Assembly: GCF_000378305.1 (NCBI RefSeq)
Contig: NZ_KB899539.1
Span: 1-64,000 of the forward strand
DNA: 64,000 bases
Source: Thioalkalivibrio sp. ALJ12
GTDB taxonomy: Bacteria > Pseudomonadota > Gammaproteobacteria > Ectothiorhodospirales > Ectothiorhodospiraceae
Reading direction: 5' to 3'
Under the pieces are notes generated by a model. It made no database searches and had not been told where the DNA came from. It was given only the letters and a program-made list of their open reading frames with translations. Positions 6,691 through 16,316 of the stretch are shown here, piece by piece; positions within the stretch are counted from its first letter, which is position 1; each line of letters starts with the position of its first letter. Both the position numbers and the translations under genes were made by a program.

Positions 6691-8307
6691 TTACCTCCCT
6701 GGTAGCGGAAGGTGTTTGCCGCAATGCCCTATCAGCACGCGCGTTGCCTCTTGGTCGATCTCAAAATGAACGCGTATTGTCGAAGTCGGATCGTCAGCCA
6801 CTCCAACCTTGAGGTGCTTAAGCATTTCGATCTCCCGACCGTCAAAATCAAATCTTCGATAAGCTAAATACTGTTTGTTGTTTGTCACTGTGTCAGACTC
6901 CCTTGCCGCGAACTCATTGTTCGTAAAAATGGACCGCGCAGCAGTATCTCCGCCCTGAGTGAAGGCCGATAGATAATCGGTAACGAGTCGCCTGAGCATG
7001 TCCAGTAGACGTCGATTCTGCGCAAAATTCCGAACTTCTCTTGCGCTTTCGATTGCCGACGGTAATACGGCCACTCGTTCGGGGTATATCTCGCGTATTA
7101 GCTCTAGGCACTCCTCGGGGTTTGGTCCCTTAGGGTCTGCTGTAAAGTGAATCAGCTTGTCGGCTATCTCATTTTCTTCCGCTAATTCGATGGATGGCTC
7201 GTTCCTATGGTTGCTGATGTAAACGCTTTGCTTTAATTGCTTCTCGAGCTCCTGTATCTTTTCTTCGCTTTCTAGTAGCGTTAACTCTAACCCTTCTCTT
7301 TGCGTGTGCGCTTCATCGAGGTTCGATGTTAGCTCTGACAGCTCTTCATATACCATTCCAAGCTCATCACGTAGTGTATTATCTGGCTTTTCTGCTAGGC
7401 CTGCGATACGTTTTTCGAGCCTTATTTTTGCTGATAGGGTTCTAACTCCCTCTGGCCGAATTCTGTTTCGCTGTCTTGGAATGTTGGTGTTGTGGCTTAC
7501 ACGCCCTAATATGAAACTCTCTTTCTTGTGAGGCGTGTCGAGCTCTACGGGTAAGTCTTTCCGTAGAATTCGGTGAGTAAAAATGCGTCCATCACTGTGT
7601 GGAACCCTGATTATGTTTATCGCTCCAGCCCAGGCGGCATTTTCTCTCCCAAGAGTCTCCGTCATGTCGTAACGGTTATAATTCTCGGTTGCACCTACAA
7701 CCTGCGCCAGACCAAATAATATGTTTTGAAGTCTTTCGGGTTGTACTGGGTAATTGCCTTCGTTATCGGGGCTAACAAGGATCAGGGGGTAGTTTCGTGA
7801 TGGGTTGTTTATGTCGGCTAAGAGCCCTCGGTATGAATCTACGTCGTTGCCAACCCATTTAACGTAAGATCCAATGCTTCCTGGCGCGAATTGTACGTTC
7901 GGTTCTTCCTGAACGTTTTGAAAAATGAATTTCACTACTCGGGGTTGGCTAGCTTGTACGGGGTCAGAGACGAGGATGCTTTTTTCTTCTGTGTAGACGA
8001 CGCACGAAAATTGGGCGGAGCCTGTGCCGTCATCTTTTAGGCCGAGTTCTGTAACCCACTGCCGACCTGCGACTACTGGGTCGGGGTGCTTTAGGACCCA
8101 AGAATAAAGGTTTATATTATCGGTAATGGCTTTGTCAGTCCGCAGCCATGCGCTTGGGCTACCTCCGGAGCGTTCGCCGGTGGATGTCGAGTCACGTATC
8201 GTAATTCGTTCTCCTAGTTTTTCTGACAGCCATCCCGATATTCCTCGAAGTACTTGGAGAGCTGGGTTGGATCCAACAATCTCAATTTCGTTTGCATAGA
8301 CAAGCAT
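6691..8307 (-). CDS. orphan protein of unknown function with central coiled coil
   Basis: I do not recognise this 538-residue protein. The start chosen is the ATG at 8307 (MLVYANEIEI), 7 bases after GGAGAG; an upstream ATG at 8322 would add five residues. No signal peptide or membrane segment is evident. An N-terminal globular part of about 290 residues includes a stretch around ENAAWAGAINII. A charged, Leu/Glu-rich coiled coil follows (SELTSNLDEAHTQREG, EEKIQELEKQLKQ; roughly residues 310-370). The C-terminal ~60-residue module ends in RVHFEIDQ and VLIGHCGKHL; similar endings occur, from memory, on other accessory proteins of unknown function. Base composition is clearly more AT-rich than the neighbours, suggesting horizontal acquisition. 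A defence or stress role is only a guess from context. Confidence 0.7.
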   Translation of the reverse strand: MLVYANEIEIVGSNPALQVLRGISGWLSEKLGERITIRDSTSTGERSGGSPSAWLRTDKAITDNINLYSWVLKHPDPVVAGRQWVTELGLKDDGTGSAQFSCVVYTEEKSILVSDPVQASQPRVVKFIFQNVQEEPNVQFAPGSIGSYVKWVGNDVDSYRGLLADINNPSRNYPLILVSPDNEGNYPVQPERLQNILFGLAQVVGATENYNRYDMTETLGRENAAWAGAINIIRVPHSDGRIFTHRILRKDLPVELDTPHKKESFILGRVSHNTNIPRQRNRIRPEGVRTLSAKIRLEKRIAGLAEKPDNTLRDELGMVYEELSELTSNLDEAHTQREGLELTLLESEEKIQELEKQLKQSVYISNHRNEPSIELAEENEIADKLIHFTADPKGPNPEECLELIREIYPERVAVLPSAIESAREVRNFAQNRRLLDMLRRLVTDYLSAFTQGGDTAARSIFTNNEFAARESDTVTNNKQYLAYRRFDFDGREIEMLKHLKVGVADDPTSTIRVHFEIDQEATRVLIGHCGKHLPLPGR

Positions 8308-8575
8308 AATGGCTCTCTCCACTGGTCCGGAGACGTTGATGGTTCATCGATTTTGGGAACGGCGAACGCTAAGGCTCGTGGTGAGGGTCGCCTGAGTGTG
8401 GTTGGGTGGTTCGCATGTATAACTGGCCATTCGATTTCTAAAGGTGTTTTGAGTGGGGAGGGTTCGTATCGGTGTAGGCCGTGGTTGGCTCGTGTGATCT
8501 GATGGTGGCACGACGAGTTTGGGGTGGCGAGCAGATCGGTCGATGGATGCGCAGTTCTCGTCCGGAGTTGGCGCA

Positions 8576-9682
8576 TCAGGCGAGAAAGGCGACCGATTTA
8601 ACGAGGGCGTGGGCGCGTAGGCCGGCGCTGAGACGGAGCCGCTCGGTGGAGAGCTGGGTCAACTCCGCCATCAACGTCTGCCCATCGTCCTGGCGGCACA
8701 CTGCGAGTACGCGTGCGGGCCCGTGATGTCCGGGCGCCTCGTCCAGAGACTCGATGGTGACAGGGATGATGTTGAGAATGGAAACGTCCTGGGGCGGCGA
8801 CAGGGCGATGGAGACGTCCCGGGCGTCGATGCGCAGGCGGGCCGGGCGGCCGGCGCCGTTGATGGCGCCGGGGGTAGACGGTACGCGGTAGCGGGCCTCG
8901 GGCGGGCCGAACGGATGCAGGCCGTGGGCATCGGCCGGGCCCAGTTCGCCTTGCAGGACGGAGACGGCGCCTTCGTCGCGGAACAGGGGGGAGTCGGCGC
9001 GGGCCAGCGCCTCGCGCAGGGGTTCCAGGCGTTCGAGCTGGCCGTCGTGCATGAAGGCGACGCGGGTGGCGAGGCGTTCGACCTCGTCCGGGGCGTGGGT
9101 GACGAGCAGGCTGGGGATGCCGGTCTCCTCGGACAGGCGGGCGAGGAAGGGCATGATCTCGCGCTTGGTCTGGGTGTCCAGGGCGTTGAGCGGTTCGTCG
9201 AGTAGCAGCAGGTCCGGGCTGGTGAGCAGGGCGCGGCCGAGGGCGACGCGCTGGCGCTGGCCGCCGGAGAGCTGGTCGGCGCGGCGCTCCAGCAGGTCGT
9301 CGATGCCGAGCAGGCGGGCGACCTCGTCCAGGTGCAGGCGGCGTAGGGGCTCGGGCGTGCGCTTGTAGCCGTAGAGCAGGTTGCCGCGTACGGACAGGTG
9401 CGGGAGCAGGGTGGATTCCTGGAACACGAGGCCGACGCGGCGGCGGTGCAACGGGACGAAGGTCTTGCCGGATTGCCAGGCGGTATCGCGAAAGTGCACC
9501 TCGCCGCCGGGCGGGCGTTCCAGCCCGGCGATGATGCGCAGCAGCGTGGTCTTGCCGCAGCCGGAGCGGCCGAACAGGGCGGTGACGCCCTCCAGCGGGA
9601 AGGCGGCGTCCACGTCCAGCGCGAAGCCGGGGCGTTCCAGCCGGGCCTTGATGCGCAGCGTGTCGGGCTCGGGCCGGGTCAC
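8576..9682 (-). CDS. modC: molybdate ABC transporter ATP-binding protein
   Basis: ATPase of the molybdate importer. It starts at GTG 9682, which overlaps the modB stop (GTGA), giving 368 residues. Walker A GRSGCGKTT, the ABC signature LSGGQRQR, Walker B LLLLDEP and the H-loop THAPDE are all present. The C-terminal third (from about residue 290) fits the TOBE/molybdate-binding domain of ModC. Reading in the same frame upstream of 9682 gives only a low-complexity antisense-like translation inside modB and is not part of the protein. Confidence 0.92.
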   Translation of the reverse strand: MTRPEPDTLRIKARLERPGFALDVDAAFPLEGVTALFGRSGCGKTTLLRIIAGLERPPGGEVHFRDTAWQSGKTFVPLHRRRVGLVFQESTLLPHLSVRGNLLYGYKRTPEPLRRLHLDEVARLLGIDDLLERRADQLSGGQRQRVALGRALLTSPDLLLLDEPLNALDTQTKREIMPFLARLSEETGIPSLLVTHAPDEVERLATRVAFMHDGQLERLEPLREALARADSPLFRDEGAVSVLQGELGPADAHGLHPFGPPEARYRVPSTPGAINGAGRPARLRIDARDVSIALSPPQDVSILNIIPVTIESLDEAPGHHGPARVLAVCRQDDGQTLMAELTQLSTERLRLSAGLRAHALVKSVAFLA

Positions 9683-10371
9683 AGGCGCACCGTGTCGAAG
9701 CGGCGGTTGATCGCGTAGACGATGAACAGCACGGCGAAGGCGAAGATGAGCAACCCGAAGGACAGGCGGTGGGCGGAGTCGAAGTCCATCGCCTCGGCGT
9801 GGTCGTAGATCAGGATGGACAGCACCTGGGTCTCGCCGGGGATGGCGCCGCCCAGCATCAGGATCACGCCGAACTCGCCGAGGGTGTGGGCAAAGGCGAG
9901 CGTGGCGGCGACGATGAAGCCGCCGCGGGTCATCGGCAGGATCACGGTCACGAAGCGGTCGATGCGCCCGGCGCCGAGCGAGCCGGCGATCTCCACCGGG
10001 CGGCGGCCGAGGTTGGCGAAGGCCTGCTGCAGCGGCTGCACCGCGAACGGCAGGGAGTAGATCACCGAGCCGATCAGGATGCCCTGAAAGGTAAAGGCCA
10101 GGTGGTTCAGGCCCCAGCTCTCCAGCGTGCTGCCGACCGGCCCGGCCGGGCCGAGCAGCACCAGCAGGTAGAAGCCGAGCACGGTGGGCGGCAGCACCAG
10201 CGGCAGGGCGACGAGGGCCTGCACCGCGGTGCGCACGCCGGGGGAGCCGCGCCCGTTGGCCAGCCACCAGGCGATCGGCGTGGCGATCACCAGCAGGATC
10301 AGCGTGGTGTAGAGCGCGAGCTTGAGGGTGACCTCGATCGCCATCCAGTCCGTGGGGCTCAGGTCCAGCAT
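9679..10371 (-). CDS. modB: molybdate ABC transporter permease
   Basis: Inner-membrane channel of the molybdate importer, 230 residues, with about five hydrophobic segments. The EAA-type cytoplasmic loop (EIAGSLGAGRIDRFVTVILP) contacts ModC. Length fits ModB (about 225-230). It starts 4 bases after modA and overlaps modC by 4 bases, so the three genes are translationally coupled. Confidence 0.92.
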   Translation of the reverse strand: MLDLSPTDWMAIEVTLKLALYTTLILLVIATPIAWWLANGRGSPGVRTAVQALVALPLVLPPTVLGFYLLVLLGPAGPVGSTLESWGLNHLAFTFQGILIGSVIYSLPFAVQPLQQAFANLGRRPVEIAGSLGAGRIDRFVTVILPMTRGGFIVAATLAFAHTLGEFGVILMLGGAIPGETQVLSILIYDHAEAMDFDSAHRLSFGLLIFAFAVLFIVYAINRRFDTVRL

Positions 10372-10375
10372 TCTG

Positions 10376-11134
10376 CTATCCGCTCCCGGGCATCTCGAAG
10401 CCGTAACGCTGCATGATCTCGCGGGCGGTGTCGCGGCCCATAAACCCGGCGAAGCGGTGTGCGGTGTCCTTGTCCGCGCCGCGGCGGGTGATCACGAAGC
10501 CCTGGGTCAGCGGTTCGTGCAGCGCGTCGTCGATCAGGTAGTGCGGGTGCTCGGCGAGATCGGGGAACTCCGCGAGCGACAGCGCGATGATGCCGATGTC
10601 CGCGCCGCCGGCCTGCACCATGCGCGCGGTCTGGGCGATGTTGTCGCCGTTGACGATCTTCGGCTGCAGCGCGTCCCAGACGCCGGCGGCCTTTAGCGCC
10701 TCCTGCGCGCGCACGCCGTAGGGGGCGTGGGTGGGCGAGGCGATGGCCACGCGGCGGATGTCGTCGCGCGTCAGGTCCTCCAGCGTCAGCTCCGAGGCAT
10801 CCATGCGGTTGCTCCACAGCACGATGCGGCCGATCGCGTAGACGGACGGCTCGGTGACGGCGGCACCCTCCGCGTGGAGCCGCTTCGGGTAGGCGATGTC
10901 GGCGGAGAAGAAGATGTCGTAGGGCGCGCCGTTCAGGATCTGTGTGGTCATGCGCCCGGAGGAGCCGTAGGTCACGCGCACGCGGTCGTCCGGATAGGCC
11001 TCGCGGTAGGCCTCCACGATCTCGTCCAGGGCGAAGCGCAGGTCGGAGGCGGCGGCGATGGTCAGCGGGCCGGAGGCGTGCGCCAGGCCGGGCAGCAGCA
11101 GGACGAGGGTCAGGAGGAGGGCGCGCAGGTGCAT
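10376..11134 (-). CDS. modA: molybdate-binding periplasmic protein
   Basis: Substrate-binding protein of the ModABC importer. The ATG at 11134 gives 252 residues with a clean signal peptide (MHLRALLLTLVLLLPGLAHA). The mature part opens with the ModA hallmark TIAAASDLRFAL; YGSSGRMTTQI and PYDIFFSAD are the other oxyanion-site segments. A reading that starts further upstream would add 17 proline-rich residues before the signal peptide and is unlikely. First gene of the modABC operon; molybdenum is needed for molybdopterin enzymes. Confidence 0.92.
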   Translation of the reverse strand: MHLRALLLTLVLLLPGLAHASGPLTIAAASDLRFALDEIVEAYREAYPDDRVRVTYGSSGRMTTQILNGAPYDIFFSADIAYPKRLHAEGAAVTEPSVYAIGRIVLWSNRMDASELTLEDLTRDDIRRVAIASPTHAPYGVRAQEALKAAGVWDALQPKIVNGDNIAQTARMVQAGGADIGIIALSLAEFPDLAEHPHYLIDDALHEPLTQGFVITRRGADKDTAHRFAGFMGRDTAREIMQRYGFEMPGSG

Positions 11135-11186
11135 GCTGTGGGGGCTTCCCGGTGGTTGGGTCCAGGTGGGTTCGGGTGGTTCCATT

Positions 11187-11284
11187 CGCGATTACTCGCT
11201 GCGCTCGCCCTTCGGGCCGGCCTTCGGCCGTTCAACGCAGCTTCGCTGCTTTTGTGCTTCGTCGCGGTGCTCCTCGCAGTGACG
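11187..11284. repeat. palindromic dispersed repeat between modA and nupC
   Basis: GC-rich hairpin-forming DNA (GCCGGCCTTCGGCC, AGCTTCGCTGC) ends in TGCTTCGTCGCGGTGCTCCT, which continues into CGCAGTGACG. This is a diverged copy of the repeat unit found perfectly at 33789-33821 and 34481-34513. Confidence 0.65.
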
Positions 11285-11394
11285 GTGAAGCTGGGGATAT
11301 GCGGGTCGTTATATTTCAGTTTGCATATCGCCAGACAGAAGCCTACACCGGAACGGCCTCCGGCTGCCAACGGTTTGGCAGACCCCGCCGCGTG

Positions 11395-12648
11395 TCAGGC
11401 GATATGCACGATGCCGACCACGGCGCCGGTCATCAGCGTGGCCAGCGTGCCGGCGACGATGGCGCGGATGCCCAGGCTCACGATCTCGCTGCGCCGCTCC
11501 GGCACCAGCGCGCCGAGGCCGCCGATCAGGATGCCGAGGCTGCCCAGGTTGGCGAAGCCGCTCAGCGCATAGATCAGGATCAGCTCGCTGCGCGCGGACA
11601 GCGCATCGTCCCCCAGCTCCGCCATCTGCAGGAAGGCGACCATCTCGTTGAGGATGGTCTTGACCCCCAGCAGCGAGCCGGCGGTGGTGGCCTCGGCCCA
11701 GGGGATGCCCATCAGCCAGGCCAGCGGGGCGAAGACCCAGCCCAGGATGCGCTCCAGACTCAGCGCGGCCCCGGCGACCTCGGGCAGCGCACCCAGCATC
11801 ACGTTGACCAGCGCGACCAGGGCGATCACCACGATCAGCAGCGCGATGATCTGCAGCAGCAGTTCCAACCCGCGCAGGGTGCCGCGGGTAATCGCGTCCA
11901 TGGCGCTGGTCGCGCCCTCGGTCTCGGGGAGCAGATCGCCGGCGGTGGAGGGCGCGGTCGGCGGGATCATCACGGTGGCGATCAGCAGCGCGGCCGGCAG
12001 GCTGATCAGCGAGGCGACGATCAGGTGGCCCAGCGCATCGTCCAGCACCGTGCCGATGATGGTCGAGTACAGCACCAGCATCGTGCCGGCGAGCGTCGCC
12101 ATGCCCACGCTCATCAGCGCGAACAGCTCGCTGCGGTTCATCTGGCGCAGATACGGGCGGATTACCAGCGGCGATTCGACCATGGAGAGGAACACGTTCG
12201 ACGCCGTGCCCACGCCCAGGGCACCGCCAATGCCGAACGCCCGCTGCAGCACCAGCGAGGCCCCGCGGATCAGCACCGGCAGCACGCGCCAGTAGAACAG
12301 CAACGCCGACAGGGCCGAGAGCACCAGCACCAGCGGCAGCGCCTGGAACGCGAGGATGAAGTTGTTGGCCGGGTCGTCGACCGCGAACGGCGGGTCGTCC
12401 CCGCCGATATAGCCGAACACGAATGAGGTGCCGGCCTGGGTGGCATCGGTTAGCGCGATCACGACCTGGTTCAGCCACAGGAACGCATGCTGTGCGCCGG
12501 GGACGCTCAACAGCAGTACGGCAATACCGAACTGCAGCGCCAGCCCGGCCAGCACCTCGCGCCAGGGGAAGCGTGTCTTGTGTTCGCTCAGCAGCCAGGC
12601 GATGGCCACGAATACGAGCAGTCCCAGCCCGGCTTGCAGTGCGAGCAT
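11395..12648 (-). CDS. nupC: CNT-family nucleoside transporter NupC
   Basis: Concentrative nucleoside:cation symporter in the inner membrane, 417 residues with many hydrophobic helices. CNT signatures are present: GVGTASNVFLSMVESPL (family motif with the Glu of the substrate/cation site), NEMVAFLQM, and the C-terminal YALSGFANLGSLGI with the conserved FAN segment. It is monocistronic and divergent from recC. Confidence 0.9.
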   Translation of the reverse strand: MLALQAGLGLLVFVAIAWLLSEHKTRFPWREVLAGLALQFGIAVLLLSVPGAQHAFLWLNQVVIALTDATQAGTSFVFGYIGGDDPPFAVDDPANNFILAFQALPLVLVLSALSALLFYWRVLPVLIRGASLVLQRAFGIGGALGVGTASNVFLSMVESPLVIRPYLRQMNRSELFALMSVGMATLAGTMLVLYSTIIGTVLDDALGHLIVASLISLPAALLIATVMIPPTAPSTAGDLLPETEGATSAMDAITRGTLRGLELLLQIIALLIVVIALVALVNVMLGALPEVAGAALSLERILGWVFAPLAWLMGIPWAEATTAGSLLGVKTILNEMVAFLQMAELGDDALSARSELILIYALSGFANLGSLGILIGGLGALVPERRSEIVSLGIRAIVAGTLATLMTGAVVGIVHIA

Positions 12649-12794
12649 GCGCCTTCCTTTATTCTGTGACGGCGTTCAAAAACCGCACAGGATACCGGCT
12701 TTGGGCCGGATGCCAATGGGGGCGGGCGCAGGGGCGTGCACATTGGTAGGGTAGGCCCATTACACGGCGCTCACATGGGGCACAAGGAGCAGGG

Positions 12795-15700
12795 GTGACG
12801 CAGTCCGGCGAGCTAGAGCCAGGGATGGTGGTGCTGCACGGCAACCATCTGGAGTCGCTGCGTGCCCTGGTGGTCGAGTGGATGCAGCGTGCGCCGCTCG
12901 GCCCACTGGAGAACGAGACCCTGCTGGTGCAGAGCAACGGCATGGCGCAGTGGCTGCGCTATGCCCTGGCCGCGCACCCGGATGCCGACCCGCCCGGCTG
13001 CGGCATCGCCGCCGCGCTGGATATGCAGTTGCCGTCGCGCTTTGTCTGGTCGGCCTATCGCGCGGTGCTCGGGCTCGAGGCCGTGCCGCTGGAATCCCCG
13101 TATGCCAAGCGCCCGCTGATCTGGCGTCTGATGCGTCTGCTGCCGGAGTGTCTGACGCGCCCCGAGTTCGCCCCGCTGGCGCGCTTTCTCGCCGATGACG
13201 ACCCGCGCGACGGCGGCGATCTGCGCAAGCGCCACCAGCTCGCCGAGCGCCTGGCCGACCTGTTCGACCAGTATCAGGTCTACCGCGCCGACTGGCTGAC
13301 CTCCTGGGCCGCCGGGCGCGATGTCCTGCGCGACGCGCGTGGCCGCGAGACGCCGCTTTCGGAGGACGACCGCTGGCAGGCCGCGCTGTGGCGCCTGCTG
13401 CGCGAGGACATCGGCGAGGGCGCGGCCGACACCAGCCGGGCCACGGTCCACGCCCGCTACCGCGAGGCCGTGCAGAGCCTGAGCGAGCGCCCGGCGGGGC
13501 TGCCGCGGCGGCTGATCGTGTTCGGTATCTCCTCGATGCCCGGGCAGATCCTGGAGGCCCTGGAGGGGCTGGCCGGCGTGTGCCAGATCCTCGTCTGCGT
13601 GCACAACCCCTGCGAGCACTACTGGGCCGATATCGTCGCCGACAAGGACCTGCTGCGCGCGACGCGCCAGCGTCAGGCACGCAAGGCCGGCATGCCCAGC
13701 GTGCTGGACGACGCCGAGCTGCACCAGCACGCGCACCCGCTGCTGGCCGCCTGGGGCAAACAGGGCCGCGACTACATCGGCCTGCTGGACGAACACGACG
13801 ACCCCACCGCCTACGACGCCGTGCTGCAGACCCTCGCCTGGAAACGGGTCGACTACTTCGAGCCGCACGGCGGCGACTGCCTGCTGCACCAGTTGCAGGA
13901 GGACATCCGCGAGCTGCGCCCGCTGGGCGAGACCCGCGAGGCCTGGCCGGCGGTGGCGACGGACGATGACTCCATCCAGTTCCATATCGCCCATGGCCCG
14001 CTGCGCGAGGTGGAGATCCTGCACGACCGCCTGCTCGCGCACTTCGACGCCGACCCGGACCTGCGCCCGCGCGACGTGATCGTGATGGTCCCGGACATCG
14101 ACGCCTACGCCCCGCATATCGAGGCCGTGTTCGGCCAGCTGCCGCCGGACGACCCGCGCTACATCCCCTACACCCTGTCCGACCAGGGGCCGCGCGGGCG
14201 CGACCCGGTGCTGATCGCGCTGGAGCGCCTGCTGTCGCTGCCGGAGAGCCGGATGGGCGTGGCCGAGGTGCTGGACCTGCTGGACGTGCCCGCGCTGCGC
14301 CGACGCTTCGGGATTGCGGAAGAAGACCTGACCACGCTGCACCGCTGGGCCGAGGGCTCGGGCGTGCGCTGGGGGCTGGATGCCGAACAGCGCGCGGGGC
14401 TCGGCCTGCCGGAGGGGCTGGAGCAGAACACCTGGCGCTTCGGCCTGCGGCGGATGTTGCTGGGCTATGCGTCCGGGGGCGCCGGGGCCTGGCAGGGGCT
14501 GGAGCCGTTCGACGAGATCGGCGGGCTGGATGCCGTGCTGCTGGGGCCGATGGATGACCTGATCACCGCGCTGGCCGATGCCTGGGGCTGGCTGCGCCAC
14601 GCCCATACCCCCGGCGAATGGAACACCCGGCTGCGCGAGCTGCTGGATACCTTCTTCGCCGGCGAGACCGATGCCGAGCTGTTCACGCTGGGGCGCCTGC
14701 GCGAGGCGCTGGACCAGTGGCAGGCCGACTGCGCAGAGGCGGAACTGGACGACTCCCTGCCGCTGGGCGTCGTGCGCGAGCAGTGGCTGGCCAGCCAGGA
14801 GGACAGCGGGCTGGGCCAGCGCTTCCTGGCCGGTTCGGTCAACTTCGGCACGTTGATGCCGATGCGCGCGATCCCGTTTCGCATCGTCTGCCTGCTGGGC
14901 ATGAACGACGGCGACTATCCGCGCAGCCCGACGCCGGTGGACTTCGACCTGATGCGCCGCGACTACCGCCCCGGCGATCGCTCGCGGCGCGAGGACGATC
15001 GCTACCTGTTCCTGGAGGCGCTTCTGTCCGCGCGGCGGCAGCTGCATGTCAGCTGGGTCGGCCACAGCGCGCGCGACAACGAGTCGCAGCCGCCCTCGGT
15101 GCTGGTCGCGCAGCTGCGCGATCACCTGGCCGCTGGCTGGCGGCTCCAGGGCGCGGAGGAGGTCGATGAGCCGACCAAGGACGACCCACTACTGGGCCAC
15201 CTGACTACCGTGCACACCCTGCAGCCGTTCTCGCCGGCCAACTTCCCGCCCGACCCGGCACACGCCCGGCACTACACCTACGCGCGCGAGTGGGAGGCGG
15301 TCCACCACGCCGACGAGACCCCGGCGCAGGACGCACTCGAATTGCCGCCGCCGGACGAAGCCGACGACGAACGTGTGCTGGGCCCGGATACGCTGATGCG
15401 CTTCCTGCGCGACCCGGCGGAGGCGTTCTTCCGCCACCGGCTGGGCGTGGTGTTCGATCGCGAGGAGGCCCCGAGCGAGGACCTCGAGCCGTTCACCCTG
15501 GCCGGGCTGGAACAGTGGCAGGTGCGCGAGGCCCTGGTCGCGGCCGCGCTGGATCATGGCGAGGACCCCGAGACCTGGGGCCCGGTGCTGGAGGCCGAGG
15601 CCGCGCGGCTGCAGCGTGCCGGCGCGCTGCCGCTGGGTGCGGCCGGCGAGCTGGAACGCGAGGCGATGATCGCCGAGGCCGCGCGTCTGCTGGAGCGCAT

Positions 15701-16316
15701 CGGCCTGCGTCTGGCCGCCTGGCCGGAACGGCTGCCGCCATCGCCCGCCGTGCGTCTGGGGCAGGGTGGCTGGACGCTGGAGGGTGCCGCCCCGCCCCTG
15801 CGCGGCGGGGCCGGGCAGGCCGTGCTGCTGGACTACACCGTGAGCCGGCTGAAACAGAAAAAGGACTGGCGCGTGGACAAGGTGGCCAAGCCCTGGCTCG
15901 AACACCTGCTGGCAAACCAGGGCGCGGGCGCAGGCGGCCCGGTCGCCACCGAGGTGATCGGGCTGGATACCGGGATGCGCCTGCCGGGCGTGGGGCCGGA
16001 GCAGGCCCGCGAGCACCTCGGGGCCCTGGTCGAAGGCTGGATGGCCGGGCTGGAACGCCCGCTGCCGGTGGCCTGCGCCACCGCCTTCGCCTGGCTGCAG
16101 GCCGAGGCGAAGGACGACCCCGATCCGCTGGCGCGGGCGCGCAAGGTGCTGGTCGGGGACGACTTCAGCCCCGGTGAATGGGCGCGCAGCCCGGCCCTGG
16201 CGCGTGCCTGGCCGGACCCGGAGGCGCTGCTGCAGGATCCGGCGTTCGGGCACTGGCGCGATCGGCTGTACCGGCCGCTGTTCGAGGCGCTGGCCGCCGG
16301 GGAGGAGATGGAATGA
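12795..16316 (+). CDS. recC: exodeoxyribonuclease V subunit gamma (RecC)
   Basis: Chi-recognition subunit of the RecBCD helicase-nuclease that processes double-strand breaks. The GTG at 12795 follows AAGGAG (12784-12789); the product has 1173 residues, close to the usual 1120-1200. The N-terminal helicase-like part contains LVQSNGMAQWLRYALA, typical of RecC, and the central motif IPFRIVCLLGMNDGDYPR is conserved. The C-terminal domain resembles the inactive RecB-like nuclease fold. The TGA overlaps the recB ATG (ATGA). Confidence 0.92.
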   Translation: MTQSGELEPGMVVLHGNHLESLRALVVEWMQRAPLGPLENETLLVQSNGMAQWLRYALAAHPDADPPGCGIAAALDMQLPSRFVWSAYRAVLGLEAVPLESPYAKRPLIWRLMRLLPECLTRPEFAPLARFLADDDPRDGGDLRKRHQLAERLADLFDQYQVYRADWLTSWAAGRDVLRDARGRETPLSEDDRWQAALWRLLREDIGEGAADTSRATVHARYREAVQSLSERPAGLPRRLIVFGISSMPGQILEALEGLAGVCQILVCVHNPCEHYWADIVADKDLLRATRQRQARKAGMPSVLDDAELHQHAHPLLAAWGKQGRDYIGLLDEHDDPTAYDAVLQTLAWKRVDYFEPHGGDCLLHQLQEDIRELRPLGETREAWPAVATDDDSIQFHIAHGPLREVEILHDRLLAHFDADPDLRPRDVIVMVPDIDAYAPHIEAVFGQLPPDDPRYIPYTLSDQGPRGRDPVLIALERLLSLPESRMGVAEVLDLLDVPALRRRFGIAEEDLTTLHRWAEGSGVRWGLDAEQRAGLGLPEGLEQNTWRFGLRRMLLGYASGGAGAWQGLEPFDEIGGLDAVLLGPMDDLITALADAWGWLRHAHTPGEWNTRLRELLDTFFAGETDAELFTLGRLREALDQWQADCAEAELDDSLPLGVVREQWLASQEDSGLGQRFLAGSVNFGTLMPMRAIPFRIVCLLGMNDGDYPRSPTPVDFDLMRRDYRPGDRSRREDDRYLFLEALLSARRQLHVSWVGHSARDNESQPPSVLVAQLRDHLAAGWRLQGAEEVDEPTKDDPLLGHLTTVHTLQPFSPANFPPDPAHARHYTYAREWEAVHHADETPAQDALELPPPDEADDERVLGPDTLMRFLRDPAEAFFRHRLGVVFDREEAPSEDLEPFTLAGLEQWQVREALVAAALDHGEDPETWGPVLEAEAARLQRAGALPLGAAGELEREAMIAEAARLLERIGLRLAAWPERLPPSPAVRLGQGGWTLEGAAPPLRGGAGQAVLLDYTVSRLKQKKDWRVDKVAKPWLEHLLANQGAGAGGPVATEVIGLDTGMRLPGVGPEQAREHLGALVEGWMAGLERPLPVACATAFAWLQAEAKDDPDPLARARKVLVGDDFSPGEWARSPALARAWPDPEALLQDPAFGHWRDRLYRPLFEALAAGEEME

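Noticed and set aside
8323-8575. Possible small gene between the orphan gene and modC
   Set aside because: Short frames on both strands lack ribosome sites and recognisable sequence; treated as intergenic.
9683-10267. In-frame upstream extension of modC to a 563-residue protein
   Set aside because: The extension lies wholly within modB in another frame and translates to Arg/Pro/Gly-rich low complexity. The GTG at 9682 overlapping the modB stop is the natural start.
12813-15125. Very long open frame antisense to recC (also 15833-17821, 18017-19963 and 19888-22044 antisense to recC, recB and recD)
   Set aside because: These are shadows caused by high GC at third codon positions. They have no recognisable domains or ribosome sites, and the sense genes are certain.
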